Assembly (NCBI RefSeq): GCF_011761985.1
Contig: NZ_JAASQT010000002.1
Span: forward strand, 186,001-250,000
Direction of reading: 5' to 3'
Length of the DNA stretch: 64,000 bases
DNA from: Brevundimonas terrae
GTDB taxonomy: Bacteria; Pseudomonadota; Alphaproteobacteria; Caulobacterales; Caulobacteraceae
Positions 8,220 to 17,029 of this stretch are shown here, one piece after another. The number at the start of each line of letters is the position of its first letter. Positions within the stretch are counted from its first letter, which is position 1. The position numbers and the translations under genes are program-made. The notes beneath the pieces are model-generated. The model was not told the DNA's origin. It did not search any database and was given only the letters and a program-made list of their open reading frames with translations.

Positions 8220-9572
8220 TTATTCCTTGCCAGCGGGCAGACGGATACTGGCTTTCAGGCCCCCCAGATCACTGCGGCCCAGAGTAATGTCTCCGCCGTG
8301 GCCACGGGCCACATCGCGGGCAATGGCCATGCCCAGTCCGACACCCTTGCGGTTCTGGCTGCGCGATGGATCAAGACGCGAGAAGGGGCGGAAAGCTTCC
8401 TCGTGCATATCGTCGGGAATGCCGGGGCCGTCATCCTCGATAATGATCTCCACGCCACCGGACGGCAGGTCGCGCGCCGAAAGGCGCACCTTCTCGCCAT
8501 GGCTGGCCGCATTGCCCGCCAGATTGTTCAAGGCGCGACGGAAGGCCATCGGGCGCAGGGCGATGCTCAGATCGTCGGGGGCAATCACCTCGACCTCGGC
8601 ACCGGCACGGCGGGCATCCTCGGCGGCTTTTTCAAGAATATTGCGGATATTGACGCTCTGGGTCGGCTCTCCCGCCTCGCCACGGGCAAAGGCCAGATAT
8701 TCGTCGATCATATGCTCCATCTCGTCCATGTCCTGACGCATGGACTCGGCGCGTTTGAACGGCGGGGCCAGAGCCAGTTCCAGACGAAGACGGGTCAGGG
8801 GCGTGCGCAGGTCATGGCTGACCGAGGCTAGCATGGCCGTGCGCTGGTCGATATGGCGCTGGATACGCTCGCGCATATCAAGGAATGCCTGCGCAGCGGC
8901 GCGGACCTCGCGGGCCCCGTTGGGCTTGAAGCGCGGCACGGCCTCGCCACGGCCAAAGGCCTCGGCGGCGGCGGCCAGACGCTCGATGGAGCGCACCTGA
9001 TTGCGGATAAAGATCACCGCAACCGCCAGCAACAGCGCGGTGGCGATCATCAACCACAGCACAAAGATGTGCGCCTGTGTGGCGACGGCCCGTTCGCGCG
9101 GGGCGATGATGCGCAGCACGCCGTCCGGTTCCTGAACGCGGATATCGACATAGGCCGGATAGCGGGTGGTGTCGTACCAGAAGGGCTGGTCCAGACGCGA
9201 TTTCAGCGCGGCCTCGAGAGTGCGGTCCACGACGCCAAGCGCACCGCGGGACGACTCTTCGGGCAGGGTTCTGGCTTCCTGAAAGGCGATGGACAACTGC
9301 ATGTTGCGCTGGGCGCGATCCATGATGATGGCCAGATTTTCAGGCGTAGGATCATCCTGATAGGACTCTGCTGCCCATGCCACATCACCCGCCAGCCCTT
9401 CGGACAGGCGCGAGGTGACCTTCTGCCAGTGGGCATCGAAAAAGACGAAGGTGACTGCGCCCTGCATGATCAGCACCGGAATGATGATGATCAGCAGCGA
9501 ACGCCCCCACAGGGAGGTCGGCAGTCGGCGCTTCATCCATCGCGCCCAGACATTGAACGGCGTTAGCCGCAT
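8220..9572 (-). CDS. Sensor histidine kinase, EnvZ-type
   Basis: The 450-residue membrane kinase has two transmembrane segments (about 24-46 and 168-189) flanking a periplasmic sensor region, then a HAMP linker (about 190-242) and a HisKA domain with the phosphoacceptor H253 (SHDLRTPLTR). It ends in a HATPase domain with N box NLAGNAASHG and G boxes DDGPGIP and GVGLGMA. It follows the OmpR-type regulator gene by 18 bp and is clearly its cognate partner. The signal is unknown; the periplasmic region lacks a recognised domain. The pair resembles PetR/PetP-type systems of alphaproteobacteria, by resemblance only. Confidence 0.93.
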   Translation of the reverse strand: MRLTPFNVWARWMKRRLPTSLWGRSLLIIIIPVLIMQGAVTFVFFDAHWQKVTSRLSEGLAGDVAWAAESYQDDPTPENLAIIMDRAQRNMQLSIAFQEARTLPEESSRGALGVVDRTLEAALKSRLDQPFWYDTTRYPAYVDIRVQEPDGVLRIIAPRERAVATQAHIFVLWLMIATALLLAVAVIFIRNQVRSIERLAAAAEAFGRGEAVPRFKPNGAREVRAAAQAFLDMRERIQRHIDQRTAMLASVSHDLRTPLTRLRLELALAPPFKRAESMRQDMDEMEHMIDEYLAFARGEAGEPTQSVNIRNILEKAAEDARRAGAEVEVIAPDDLSIALRPMAFRRALNNLAGNAASHGEKVRLSARDLPSGGVEIIIEDDGPGIPDDMHEEAFRPFSRLDPSRSQNRKGVGLGMAIARDVARGHGGDITLGRSDLGGLKASIRLPAGKE

Positions 9573-9590
9573 GGGATCCAGCTCCGCCGG

Positions 9591-10328
9591 TTAATCGGGG
9601 GCCAGCATATAGCCGATCCCGCGCACGGTTTGCAGGTAGCGCGGATTCTTGGGGTCCACTTCCAGCTTGCGGCGCAGGCGCGTGACCTGAACATCGACGG
9701 CACGGCCGGTGATGTCGGCGGTATCGGGTGACAGGGCCATGCGCTCGACCGGCGCGTGGGCGCTAATGGCCAAGGTCTTCAGCAGTTGCGCCTCGGCCTC
9801 GGTCAGGCGCTGGGGCTGGCCGTTCACGGTCAGCTCGAGGCGTTCCATATTGAAGACCGCCGGACCCATGTGGATTTCTTTGGCCGTCAGCGGCTTGCCG
9901 CCGGTGCGGCGCAGGATGGCCTCGATCCGCAGCGCCAGTTCGCGCGGATCAAACGGCTTGGACATATAGTCGTCGGCACCGCGCGACAGACCTTCGATGC
10001 GGTCGTTCGGATCCCCCTTGGCCGTCAGCAGCAGGACCGGCGTCTTCGACAGGGCCGCTTGCGAGCGAATCCATGTGGTCAGGTCAAAACCGCTTTCGCC
10101 CGGCATCATCACATCCAGCACGATCAAGTCGAACTCGATCAGCTCGACCAGACGGCGGGCAGCCCCTGCGTGGGCAGCTCCGGTTACGCGATAGCTTTCG
10201 CGTGCCAGAAACTCCTTGAGCAGTTCGCGGATGCGGTCATCGTCATCGACAACCAGCAGATGGCGTCCGCTGCCGGGGGCGGCGACAGGGCCGGACCGGC
10301 TGTTGCTGCGATAGTCATTTGGGCTCAA
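9591..10328 (-). CDS. OmpR/PhoB-family response regulator
   Basis: The 245-residue protein has an N-terminal receiver domain with acidic pocket DDD (28-30), phosphoacceptor D72 (LDVMMPGESG) and a conserved lysine in SKPFDPREL. It is followed by a winged-helix DNA-binding domain ending VRGIGYMLAPD. Translation appears to begin at TTG 10328, with GGAG seven bases upstream. The first 20 residues are poorly conserved in character, so a different start remains possible. It is the first gene of the pair with the kinase at 8220 and is divergent from ilvE over a 95-bp gap. Confidence 0.93.
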   Translation of the reverse strand: MSPNDYRSNSRSGPVAAPGSGRHLLVVDDDDRIRELLKEFLARESYRVTGAAHAGAARRLVELIEFDLIVLDVMMPGESGFDLTTWIRSQAALSKTPVLLLTAKGDPNDRIEGLSRGADDYMSKPFDPRELALRIEAILRRTGGKPLTAKEIHMGPAVFNMERLELTVNGQPQRLTEAEAQLLKTLAISAHAPVERMALSPDTADITGRAVDVQVTRLRRKLEVDPKNPRYLQTVRGIGYMLAPD

Positions 10329-10423
10329 CGGGGGGCTCCGGTAGAAAAGTCGTGGTGTGCAGCGTTGACGTAAGGCGTCGATAAGAGTCTAAAACGGCCA
10401 TCGTGCATGGAGATCGTATTGCA

Positions 10424-11302
10424 ATGGCCATAGTTCCTTTCGATGATCGCGACGGCTGGATTTGGTTCGATGGGGAATTTGTTCCCTGGCGCGAAGCAAA
10501 AACGCACGTTTTGACCCATGGCCTCCATTATGGCTCGTCAGTTTTTGAAGGCGAGCGCATGTACGATGGCGAGATTTTCAAACTGACCGCACATAGCGAA
10601 CGTCTGAAGCGCTCGGCCGAACTGCTCGACTTCGAGATTCCCTATAGCGTGGCCGAGATTGATCAGGCCTGCAAGGACACCTGTGCGCGTAACGGCCTGA
10701 CAGACTGCTATATTCGTCCGGTTGCCTATCTGGGCGCGGAACAACTGTCGGTTTCGTCGATCAACAGCAAGGTTCATGTGGCGATCGCGGCATGGGAATG
10801 GCCTTCCTATTTCGATCCCGAAGTAAAGAAGAAGGGCATCTCGCTGGAATGGGCCAAATGGCGCCGTCCCGATCCTGCGACCGCTCCTTCGACGGCCAAG
10901 GCTGCGGGTCTTTATATGATCTGCACCATGTCCAAGAACGCGGCTGAAAAGCGCGGCTTTAACGATGCCCTGATGCTGGACTGGCGTGGCTATGTGGCCG
11001 AAGCCACCGGTGCCAACGTCTTCTTCGTCAAGGATGGTGTGATCCATACGCCGGACGTGTCGAACATTCTGGACGGGATCACCCGCCAGACCGTGATCGA
11101 ACTGGCCAAGGCCAAGGGCATCGAGGTTGTGGTGCGTAACATCCTGCCGGAAGAATTGGCGGACTTTAGCGAATGCTTCCTGACCGGCTCGGCGGCAGAA
11201 GTGACGCCGGTGGGACAGGTCGGCGATTACCGCTTTACCCCTGCCGAAATCAGCCTCGGCCTGATGGACGATTACGGCAAGCTGGTCCGCGGCCAGCTAT
11301 AA
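10424..11302 (+). CDS. ilvE: Branched-chain amino acid aminotransferase IlvE
   Basis: This fold-type IV PLP aminotransferase interconverts Leu/Ile/Val and their 2-oxo acids using glutamate. From ATG 10424 it is 292 residues. Key sites are R/E segments THGLHYGSSVFEGERMY (32-48), the PLP lysine K159 in PSTAKAAGLYM, and EATGANVFFV, which contacts the cofactor. A GTG at 10403 extends the frame, but it would overlap GGAGA at 10409-10413, which suits the ATG. It is divergent from the two-component pair and ends at a strong terminator. D-amino-acid aminotransferase is the nearest alternative, but motifs favour IlvE. Confidence 0.93.
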   Translation: MAIVPFDDRDGWIWFDGEFVPWREAKTHVLTHGLHYGSSVFEGERMYDGEIFKLTAHSERLKRSAELLDFEIPYSVAEIDQACKDTCARNGLTDCYIRPVAYLGAEQLSVSSINSKVHVAIAAWEWPSYFDPEVKKKGISLEWAKWRRPDPATAPSTAKAAGLYMICTMSKNAAEKRGFNDALMLDWRGYVAEATGANVFFVKDGVIHTPDVSNILDGITRQTVIELAKAKGIEVVVRNILPEELADFSECFLTGSAAEVTPVGQVGDYRFTPAEISLGLMDDYGKLVRGQL

Positions 11303-11326
11303 GCTCTACAATATCTGTGAATATCC

Positions 11327-11356
11327 AAACGGCAGGCTTCATAGCCTGCCGTTTTT
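11327..11356 (+). terminator. Intrinsic terminator after ilvE
   Basis: A 12-bp perfect stem (11327-11338 with 11343-11354) with loop TCAT runs into a T tract, 25 bases after the ilvE stop. Confidence 0.93.
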
Positions 11357-11442
11357 TGTATTGCGGCAAGAATGGGGCAGGTGTAGCGGGGAATTATCAC
11401 CGGGGGTGATGATTGGTTCGCGTCATGCGCGGCGGGGGAAAA

Positions 11443-12159
11443 ATGAAACGTCTGCTTATTGCGGCTGCGTGTCTGATGATGGCGGCCTGTACCACGACGG
11501 CTGTCCGCAAGGCCGAAACGGTGCGTACGCCGGAAGCCGGTGCCACCATCCTGATTGTCGAGCCGCGCATCCAGTTGGGTATGCTGACGGCGGGGGGCGT
11601 GACCGAACCGCGCGAGGAATGGAGCCAGCAGGCGCGCCAATATGTGCTGCGCCATGTCCAGAACTCCATGGTTCAGGACAGCCACAAATTTGTGGTGGGC
11701 AATGTCGATGACCTGATGGAGGGCCGTCTGGGGCAGGTGGTGCGGGTCAACGAGGCCGTTATCGAGGCCATTATTGCCCATGAATATAATGGCTATGCCG
11801 GTGCGAAACTGGCGACCAAGAAAGATGATTTCGAGTGGACCATCGGCGATGGCTCGGAATTGGTGGGCCAGCATTTCGGGGCGGATTATGCCCTGTTCAT
11901 CTCGGGTAACGGCACCTATGCCAGCGGTGGCCGTGTGGCTGCCTTTGTGGTGGCCAGTGCCTTTGGTGTCGGTATTCCTCTGGGCCAGCAACAGGTCATG
12001 GCATCGCTGGTTGATCTGAAGACCGGACAGGTCATGTGGGTCAACTATGCGGTGGCCGGACCCGGTGCCGATATGCGCGAGGATGCAGGCGCACAGTCGC
12101 TGGTCGAAAGTCTGCTCAAGGATGCACCGCTCAGCGTAAACCCGAATGTCGCGCCCTGA
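11443..12159 (+). CDS. Lipoprotein of unknown function
   Basis: From ATG 11443 the 238-residue product begins MKRLLIAAACLMMAAC, a signal peptide with lipobox MAAC, so it should be lipidated by Lgt. The body contains a hydrophobic stretch GGRVAAFVVASAFGVGIPLG (about 165-185). The C-terminal part, MASLVDLKTGQVMWVNYA, resembles surface or GNA1162-like lipoproteins that report on envelope assembly, but this is a loose resemblance. Its end overlaps the start of the M48 protease gene by 14 bp, which indicates translational coupling. It is the first gene of a three-gene envelope set. Confidence 0.82.
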   Translation: MKRLLIAAACLMMAACTTTAVRKAETVRTPEAGATILIVEPRIQLGMLTAGGVTEPREEWSQQARQYVLRHVQNSMVQDSHKFVVGNVDDLMEGRLGQVVRVNEAVIEAIIAHEYNGYAGAKLATKKDDFEWTIGDGSELVGQHFGADYALFISGNGTYASGGRVAAFVVASAFGVGIPLGQQQVMASLVDLKTGQVMWVNYAVAGPGADMREDAGAQSLVESLLKDAPLSVNPNVAP

Positions 12160-13147
12160 TCTTTTGAGGGGACTGGCGGGCGGAGCCTCGGCACTGGTGC
12201 TGATGGCATCGGTATCGCCTGCCTTGGCGACACAGGTGCGCGCCCCCGGTGAACCGCCCGCAGCCAATACGGCCGAGGCGGGTCTGTGGGGCGTGTCCGA
12301 AGAGACGGAAACCTATGCCCGTCGTCGCGGCGACCGCAATAATGATCCGGCGCTCAATGCCTATGTGTCAGGCCTGACCTGCCGTGTCGCGGGCCAGCAC
12401 TGCAAGGACATCCGTGTCTATGTGATGGACCGTCCGGTGTTCAACGCCATGGCCATGCCGAACGGCTATGTCGAGGTGTGGTCCGGCTTGATGTTGCGGG
12501 TCTCGACCGAGGACGAACTGGCCTTTGTACTGGGCCACGAGGTCGCGCATTTCCTCGAAGAGCACTCTTTTGAACGTATGCGGAGCCTCAAGAATACCAG
12601 CACGGCCTTGCTGGTCTTCTCGCTGGGGGCTGCAGCGACGGGTGTCTATTATCAGGTCGATGTCAGCGCCCTGATCGATGCGGTCTATCTGTCCAGCATG
12701 GCCGCCTATATGGGCTATAACCAAAGCCATGAAGCACAGTCCGACCGGATGGGATTGGACATGGTGCACGGGCTGGGTCTGGATGCGTCTGCCGGTGCCG
12801 CGATCTGGGAAAATGTGAAGGCCGAGACGGCAGCCTCCAGTTTCCGTCGCGTGCGCAATACCGAGGCTTTCGGGTCGGCCTTCCGGACCCATCCTTTGAC
12901 GGTCGAACGTATTGCCGCACTGGGCGCACAGGCCAAGGCACTTGGCTTTGACGGCACCACTGTCGAGGACCGCAAGCGGTATCGCGCGATCATTCGCCCG
13001 CATCTGGCCGACTGGATCGAGGACGAGCATCGCCACCGCGATTTTGGCCGTCTGCTGTACCTGCTGGAGCGGCTGGGGGCGGATGGGGATGATCTGGGCG
13101 TCATCAACTATCACAAGGGCGAGGTTTATCGCCGCCGCCGCGAATAG
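12146..13147 (+). CDS. M48-family metalloprotease, frame interrupted by TAG
   Basis: The 333-residue product has an N-terminal signal sequence and the zinc-protease motif HEVAH (H131, E132, H135), with the third ligand region NQSHEAQSDRMGLDMV, as in M48 enzymes such as BepA and LoiP. These act in the periplasm on outer membrane proteins. The frame stops at TAG 13145-13147 in the middle of an Arg-rich segment. The same frame then stays open for 72 more codons and ends in an ATGA overlap with the next gene, as an intact gene would. The truncated form keeps the protease domain but loses a TPR-like tail. A real nonsense mutation, a sequencing error or stop-codon readthrough are all possible. Confidence 0.85.
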   Translation: MSRPDLLRGLAGGASALVLMASVSPALATQVRAPGEPPAANTAEAGLWGVSEETETYARRRGDRNNDPALNAYVSGLTCRVAGQHCKDIRVYVMDRPVFNAMAMPNGYVEVWSGLMLRVSTEDELAFVLGHEVAHFLEEHSFERMRSLKNTSTALLVFSLGAAATGVYYQVDVSALIDAVYLSSMAAYMGYNQSHEAQSDRMGLDMVHGLGLDASAGAAIWENVKAETAASSFRRVRNTEAFGSAFRTHPLTVERIAALGAQAKALGFDGTTVEDRKRYRAIIRPHLADWIEDEHRHRDFGRLLYLLERLGADGDDLGVINYHKGEVYRRRRE

Positions 13148-13366
13148 GGCGACGACCTTCTGGCGGCCAATGCCTATCGCGCCGCGGTGGCCCATGCCGA
13201 TGTACCGGTCGCGGCCTATCGTGAGCTGGGCGCACTGGAAGCCAGGCTGGGCAATGGTGCTGCGGCACGCACCGCTTTCAACACATACCGTGAACTGGCA
13301 CCGCAAGCGGACGATCTGTGGATCGTCGAGGACCAGATTTCGCGCCTTGAGGGGGACAAAACATGA
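13148..13366 (+). pseudogene. In-frame TPR-like tail of the M48 protease, beyond the TAG
   Basis: Directly after TAG 13145-13147 the protease frame continues for 72 codons to TGA 13364-13366. The coded segment is alpha-helical and TPR-like, with Ala-rich repeats such as AAYRELGALEARLGNGAAA and a final helix WIVEDQISRLEG, matching the C-terminal part of M48 proteases of the BepA type. No start codon with a ribosome binding site lies at its head. Its TGA overlaps ATG 13363 of the next lipoprotein gene. This is best read as the severed 3' part of the protease gene. Confidence 0.75.
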
Positions 13367-13950
13367 GCAAGTTCAACAAAAGCCTGAAGATGGGCGCGGC
13401 GCTGGCCCTGATGGCGGCGATGTCGGCCTGTGTGTCGATCACCGAGGTCAGCGGGCCGCTCAAGGTGGGGCAGGGCACCTATACGCTGGACCGTAGCTGG
13501 AACGACGTGACGTCCGTGACCACCCAGCAAAAGGGCGTTCGCCTGTTGACGCTGGATGGGCCGACGCTGAACAGCCTCTATCTGAGCGAGGGCTTGAAGG
13601 AAGGCCAGCATCTGGCCCGCCCGAACAGCCGTCGCGAGAAGACGACACCGTCGTGGCGGGCCGATATGGGCGTGCTGGAACAGGTCGAGTTCGTTCGCGA
13701 CAGTGTCGAGGCCTATGGCTATGCGCGCGTGGAATCGGCATCGCCGCGTCCCGTCACCGTTGCAGGCCAGCGCGGCGTGCGGTTTGACCTGACTGCCGCC
13801 ACCAATTCCGGCTTGCAAATCAAGGGCTTTGGTCAGGTCGTGGCCAAGGATGGACTGGCCTATGTGGCCATCTATCTGGCACCGGGCGAGCATTTCTATC
13901 CGCAGTCTCAGGCTTCGGCACAAGCGGCGATGGACAGCCTAAGCTTGTAA
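13363..13950 (+). CDS. Lipoprotein of unknown function
   Basis: The 195-residue product has a basic N-terminus, a hydrophobic stretch and the lipobox MSAC (Cys near 23), so it is a probable lipoprotein. The rest is a soluble domain that includes YTLDRSWNDVT and VTVAGQRGVRFDLTA. I do not recognise the family. Its ATG lies inside the TGA of the M48 reading frame (ATGA), so its translation was evidently coupled to full-length protease. The premature TAG 218 bases upstream could therefore lower its expression. Confidence 0.8.
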   Translation: MSKFNKSLKMGAALALMAAMSACVSITEVSGPLKVGQGTYTLDRSWNDVTSVTTQQKGVRLLTLDGPTLNSLYLSEGLKEGQHLARPNSRREKTTPSWRADMGVLEQVEFVRDSVEAYGYARVESASPRPVTVAGQRGVRFDLTAATNSGLQIKGFGQVVAKDGLAYVAIYLAPGEHFYPQSQASAQAAMDSLSL

Positions 13951-14048
13951 ACCGTTTTGCTACGACAATGGGCGTAGGGGGTTGCCTCTGCGCCCGTGCT
14001 GTCGTTCAAGCGGGTTTAACGCCGAACCGGTCGGCACAGAGAGTCCGT

Positions 14049-15320
14049 ATGTTCAATCTTCTGAACCTTCAGAGCCTGTTGGGTCTGGCCACCATTATCG
14101 GCCTGTGCTGGGCAATTTCCGAGAACCGCAAACGCTTTCCATGGCGTCTGGCGATCGGGGCAGTGTTGCTTCAGGCGGCTCTGGTGCTGGCAACCTTTGC
14201 CATTCCCGGCTCGCAAGTGGTTCTGGATGCCATCAACAACTCGGTTCGCGGACTGGAACACGCCACCAATGAGGGCACAAAGTTTGTGTTCGGCTATCTG
14301 GCAGGCGGGGATCAGCCCTATCCGGTGGAAAATCAGGGCGCTCTGTTCACCTTTGCCTTTAATGTCCTGCCTCTGGTGATTGTCATTTCGGCGCTGTCGG
14401 CCCTGTTGTGGCACTGGCGCATTCTGAAATGGCTGACACTGGGCTTTGGCTTTGTGTTCCAGCGCACCATGGGTCTGGGCGGGGCGTCGGCTCTGGCTGT
14501 GGCGGCCAATATTTTTCTGGGCATGGTGGAAACCCCGCTGGTTATCCGCGCCTATCTGGACAAGCTGAGCCGTTCGGAAATGTTCCTGATGATGGTGGTG
14601 GGACTGGGCACTGTGGCCGGTTCGACCATGGTGGCCTATGCGACCATCCTGTCGCCGGTTCTGTCCAATGCCGCAGGTCACGTTCTGGTGGCGTCGATCG
14701 TTTCGGCACCGGCGGCGGTGCTTTTGGCCCGCATCATGATCCCTGAAAAGCCGGGCGAGGGTGGCGAGAGCGCCGATTATAATTCGGCTTTGAAATATGA
14801 CTCTTCGGTCGATGCCATCGTCAAGGGGACCGCAGACGGCCTGATGGTGGTGCTGAATATTTCGGCCGTGCTGATTACCTTTGTGGCCTTGGTGGCGCTG
14901 GTGAATGTGATGCTGGGCGGCCTGTCGGTTGGCGGCGCGCCCTTGTCGGTCGAGCGTATTCTCGGCGTGGCCTTTGCTCCCGTCGCATGGCTGACGGGTG
15001 TGGAATGGGCCGAGGCGTCCAAGGCCGGCTGGCTGCTGGGCGTCAAGCTGACCCTGACCGAGTTTGTCGCCTTTATCGAACTGGGCAAGATCGCGCCGGA
15101 AGCGATGAGCGAACGCACCCGTATGTTGATGACCTATGCCCTGTGCGGCTTTGCCAATATCGGCTCGGTCGGCATTACGGTGACGGGCCTGTCGGTGCTG
15201 TTGCCGGAACGCCGTCAGGAAGTTCTGGGTCTGGTCTGGAAGGCGCTGTTGGGCGGTTTCCTCGCCACGATGATGACGGCCTGTATCGTCGGTGCCTTGC
15301 CTGCCAGCATTTTTGCCTGA
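14049..15320 (+). CDS. Concentrative nucleoside transporter (CNT/NupC family)
   Basis: This 423-residue polytopic inner-membrane protein belongs to the CNT family, which imports nucleosides with H+ or Na+. Family hallmarks are GLGGASALAVAANIFLGMVETP, the hairpin motif TEFVAFIELGK and the conserved ALCGFANIGSVGI near residues 360-372, which forms part of the substrate site. The start at ATG 14049 removes 27 unlikely residues from the open frame and places a hydrophobic helix at the N-terminus. It stands alone, and a weak hairpin follows. The exact nucleoside range cannot be read from sequence. Confidence 0.92.
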   Translation: MFNLLNLQSLLGLATIIGLCWAISENRKRFPWRLAIGAVLLQAALVLATFAIPGSQVVLDAINNSVRGLEHATNEGTKFVFGYLAGGDQPYPVENQGALFTFAFNVLPLVIVISALSALLWHWRILKWLTLGFGFVFQRTMGLGGASALAVAANIFLGMVETPLVIRAYLDKLSRSEMFLMMVVGLGTVAGSTMVAYATILSPVLSNAAGHVLVASIVSAPAAVLLARIMIPEKPGEGGESADYNSALKYDSSVDAIVKGTADGLMVVLNISAVLITFVALVALVNVMLGGLSVGGAPLSVERILGVAFAPVAWLTGVEWAEASKAGWLLGVKLTLTEFVAFIELGKIAPEAMSERTRMLMTYALCGFANIGSVGITVTGLSVLLPERRQEVLGLVWKALLGGFLATMMTACIVGALPASIFA

Positions 15321-15343
15321 TAGGGTTCGTCCTTAAAGAAAAC

Positions 15344-15367
15344 GCGGTCCCTGACGGGGCCGCTCTT
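15344..15367 (+). terminator. Weak intrinsic terminator after the nucleoside transporter
   Basis: An 8-bp stem with one G-T pair (15344-15351 with 15356-15363) and loop TGAC is followed by only a short TCTTT tract. It would separate the transporter from the GST gene. Confidence 0.6.
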
Positions 15368-15380
15368 TGGGGATGAACAG

Positions 15381-15995
15381 ATGAAGCTCTATACGACCCG
15401 AATGGCCCCTAATCCGCGCCGCGTCAGCTGGGTGATGGCGGAAAAGGGCATCAGCGATATCGAGATCGTCGATGTGAACCTGCTGGGCGGAGAGCATCGC
15501 CAGCCCGAATATCGCAACAGGTTCACCTTTGGCCATCTGCCGGGACTGGAGCTGGATGACGGCACCTGTTTCACCGAAACCCTGGCCATCGCCCGCTATC
15601 TGGAGACGCTGTATCCCGAGCCGAACCTGTTTGGCGTGGATGCGCGTGAACAGGCCCTTATCGAGATGTGGACGCGCCGCGCCGAGATTTATCTGGCCAA
15701 TCCGATGATGATGTATGTGCGCATGACGCACCCTGCGCTGGCGGCTCTCGAAGCGCCCCAGCCCGAGGTGGCGGCCTATAACAAGGCGGGTGCCGAGAAG
15801 TTCATGAAGGCGATGGACCGCCATCTGGCCAATAGCGAATACCTGACCGATCGTTTCAGCATGGCCGATATTGTGGCGGCGGTCGGTATCGATTTTGGCC
15901 GTCTGGTCAAATATCGCCCGCCCGAGGAATACACCCATCTGAAGCGCTGGCTGGACCTGTGTCTGTCGCGTCCGGCGGGTAAGGCGGGCCTTTAA
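15381..15995 (+). CDS. Glutathione S-transferase family protein
   Basis: The 204-residue cytosolic protein has an N-terminal thioredoxin-like GST domain (MKLYTTRMAPNPRRVSWVM, then GHLPGLELDDGTCFTETLAI with the cis-Pro and glutathione-binding E-T/S). A C-terminal helical domain follows, containing NSEYLTDRFSMADIVAAVGI with the N-capping box motif. The family conjugates glutathione to electrophiles or reduces peroxides. GSTs of this shape occur widely in alphaproteobacteria, and the substrate cannot be deduced. It is preceded by GGGGATGA as a ribosome binding site. Confidence 0.92.
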   Translation: MKLYTTRMAPNPRRVSWVMAEKGISDIEIVDVNLLGGEHRQPEYRNRFTFGHLPGLELDDGTCFTETLAIARYLETLYPEPNLFGVDAREQALIEMWTRRAEIYLANPMMMYVRMTHPALAALEAPQPEVAAYNKAGAEKFMKAMDRHLANSEYLTDRFSMADIVAAVGIDFGRLVKYRPPEEYTHLKRWLDLCLSRPAGKAGL

Positions 15996-16112
15996 GGTCT
16001 GGCTTTAAGACTGGGGAAGGGCGTTGCACCGACGCCCTAGTTGAGGGTTGTCGTGAGGCTTGATGTTTGTCGGGTCTTACTTCCGGCCCGTGACTGGCGC
16101 ATATAGGCGCTT

Positions 16113-16424
16113 ATGAGCGATCCTATCGAATCCGCAATCCTTGACCGTCTGGCCCAACTGGGTGAAGGCAAAAGCGTCGAACCGGCAGAAATTGCCAAGA
16201 TCCTGCAAGCCGAGCAGTGGCAACGTATGCTGCCCAAGGTCCGCGCTGCGGCGCTGGGCCTGATGCGTCAGGGCAAGCTGACCATCACCAAAAAGGGCAA
16301 GGTGGTTGATCCTGACGCCTTCCGTGGTGTGACGCGCCTGCGTCTGCCGACGGCTGACGAGACGGCGCTGGCCCTGTCCAAACTGCCGCCAAAGGCGGAA
16401 TCCGAGGATGACGACAACTTCTGA
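16113..16424 (+). CDS. DUF3253 domain-containing protein
   Basis: The 103-residue protein is a small winged-helix-like domain (SDPIESAILDRLAQLG, then LPKVRAAALGLMRQGKLTI and the tail KKGKVVDPDAFRGVTRLRL), which fits DUF3253. The function of this family is not known; the shape suggests nucleic-acid or protein binding. It overlaps the start of the uracil-DNA glycosylase-family gene by 17 bp, so the two are co-expressed and might cooperate. Confidence 0.85.
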   Translation: MSDPIESAILDRLAQLGEGKSVEPAEIAKILQAEQWQRMLPKVRAAALGLMRQGKLTITKKGKVVDPDAFRGVTRLRLPTADETALALSKLPPKAESEDDDNF

Positions 16425-17001
16425 TATCGAGACCCTACTGGCCGATATTCGCGCCTGTCGGGCGTGTGCGCACGAGTTTCCGCATACGCCCCGACCGGTG
16501 GTCTGGATTTTTCCCGAAACGCGCCTGCTGATCTGCGGGCAGGCTCCGGGGCGGCGTGTTCACGAAAGTGGCCGTCCCTTTACCGACCCTTCCGGTGATC
16601 GCCTGCGCGACTGGATGGGGATCGACGAAACCACCTTTTACGGTGATCGACGCCTTGGTGTCGCCCCGCAGGCCTTCTGTTATCCCGGCACAAAACCCAA
16701 AGGCGGAGACTATCCGCCGCCGCCGCGTTGTGCGGCGCTGTGGCGCGAGAAACTGTTTACGACACTGCCACCGCCGGAACTGATCCTGATGGTGGGCAGC
16801 TATTCTATTAGCTGGTTCCTGAAACAACGCGCCAAGGAAAACATGACCGAAACGGTCAGGGCGTGGCGCGATTACGGGCCGCAACTTATGCCTCTGCCGC
16901 ACCCCTCATGGCGCGTGACCGGCTGGATGAAACGCAATCCGTGGTTTGAGGATGATGTGCTTCCACAATTGCGCGAGCGCGTGAGCCGGATTCTGGTCTA
17001 G
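16408..17001 (+). CDS. Uracil-DNA glycosylase family protein
   Basis: The 197-residue protein matches the uracil-DNA glycosylase superfamily (COG1573 type). Visible motifs are GQAPGRRVHESGRPF at about 39-53, which corresponds to motif 1 (GxxPG), and PHPSWR at about 158-163, which corresponds to the HPSxR motif 2. The N-terminal cysteine pair CRACAH is reminiscent of Fe-S-binding family 4/5 enzymes but is not complete. Members remove uracil from DNA, although some subfamilies are inactive. The gene overlaps the DUF3253 gene by 17 bp. Confidence 0.82.
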   Translation: MTTTSDIETLLADIRACRACAHEFPHTPRPVVWIFPETRLLICGQAPGRRVHESGRPFTDPSGDRLRDWMGIDETTFYGDRRLGVAPQAFCYPGTKPKGGDYPPPPRCAALWREKLFTTLPPPELILMVGSYSISWFLKQRAKENMTETVRAWRDYGPQLMPLPHPSWRVTGWMKRNPWFEDDVLPQLRERVSRILV

Positions 17002-17029
17002 GCTGGCTGCGAAGCTTGAGGAGCGGGTG

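Noticed and set aside
13148-13366. A separate small gene after the M48 stop codon
   Set aside because: It has no start codon with a ribosome binding site, and its content fits a protease TPR tail in the same frame.
16019-16037. Hairpin after the GST gene as a terminator
   Set aside because: The stem is only 6 bp and no T-run follows.
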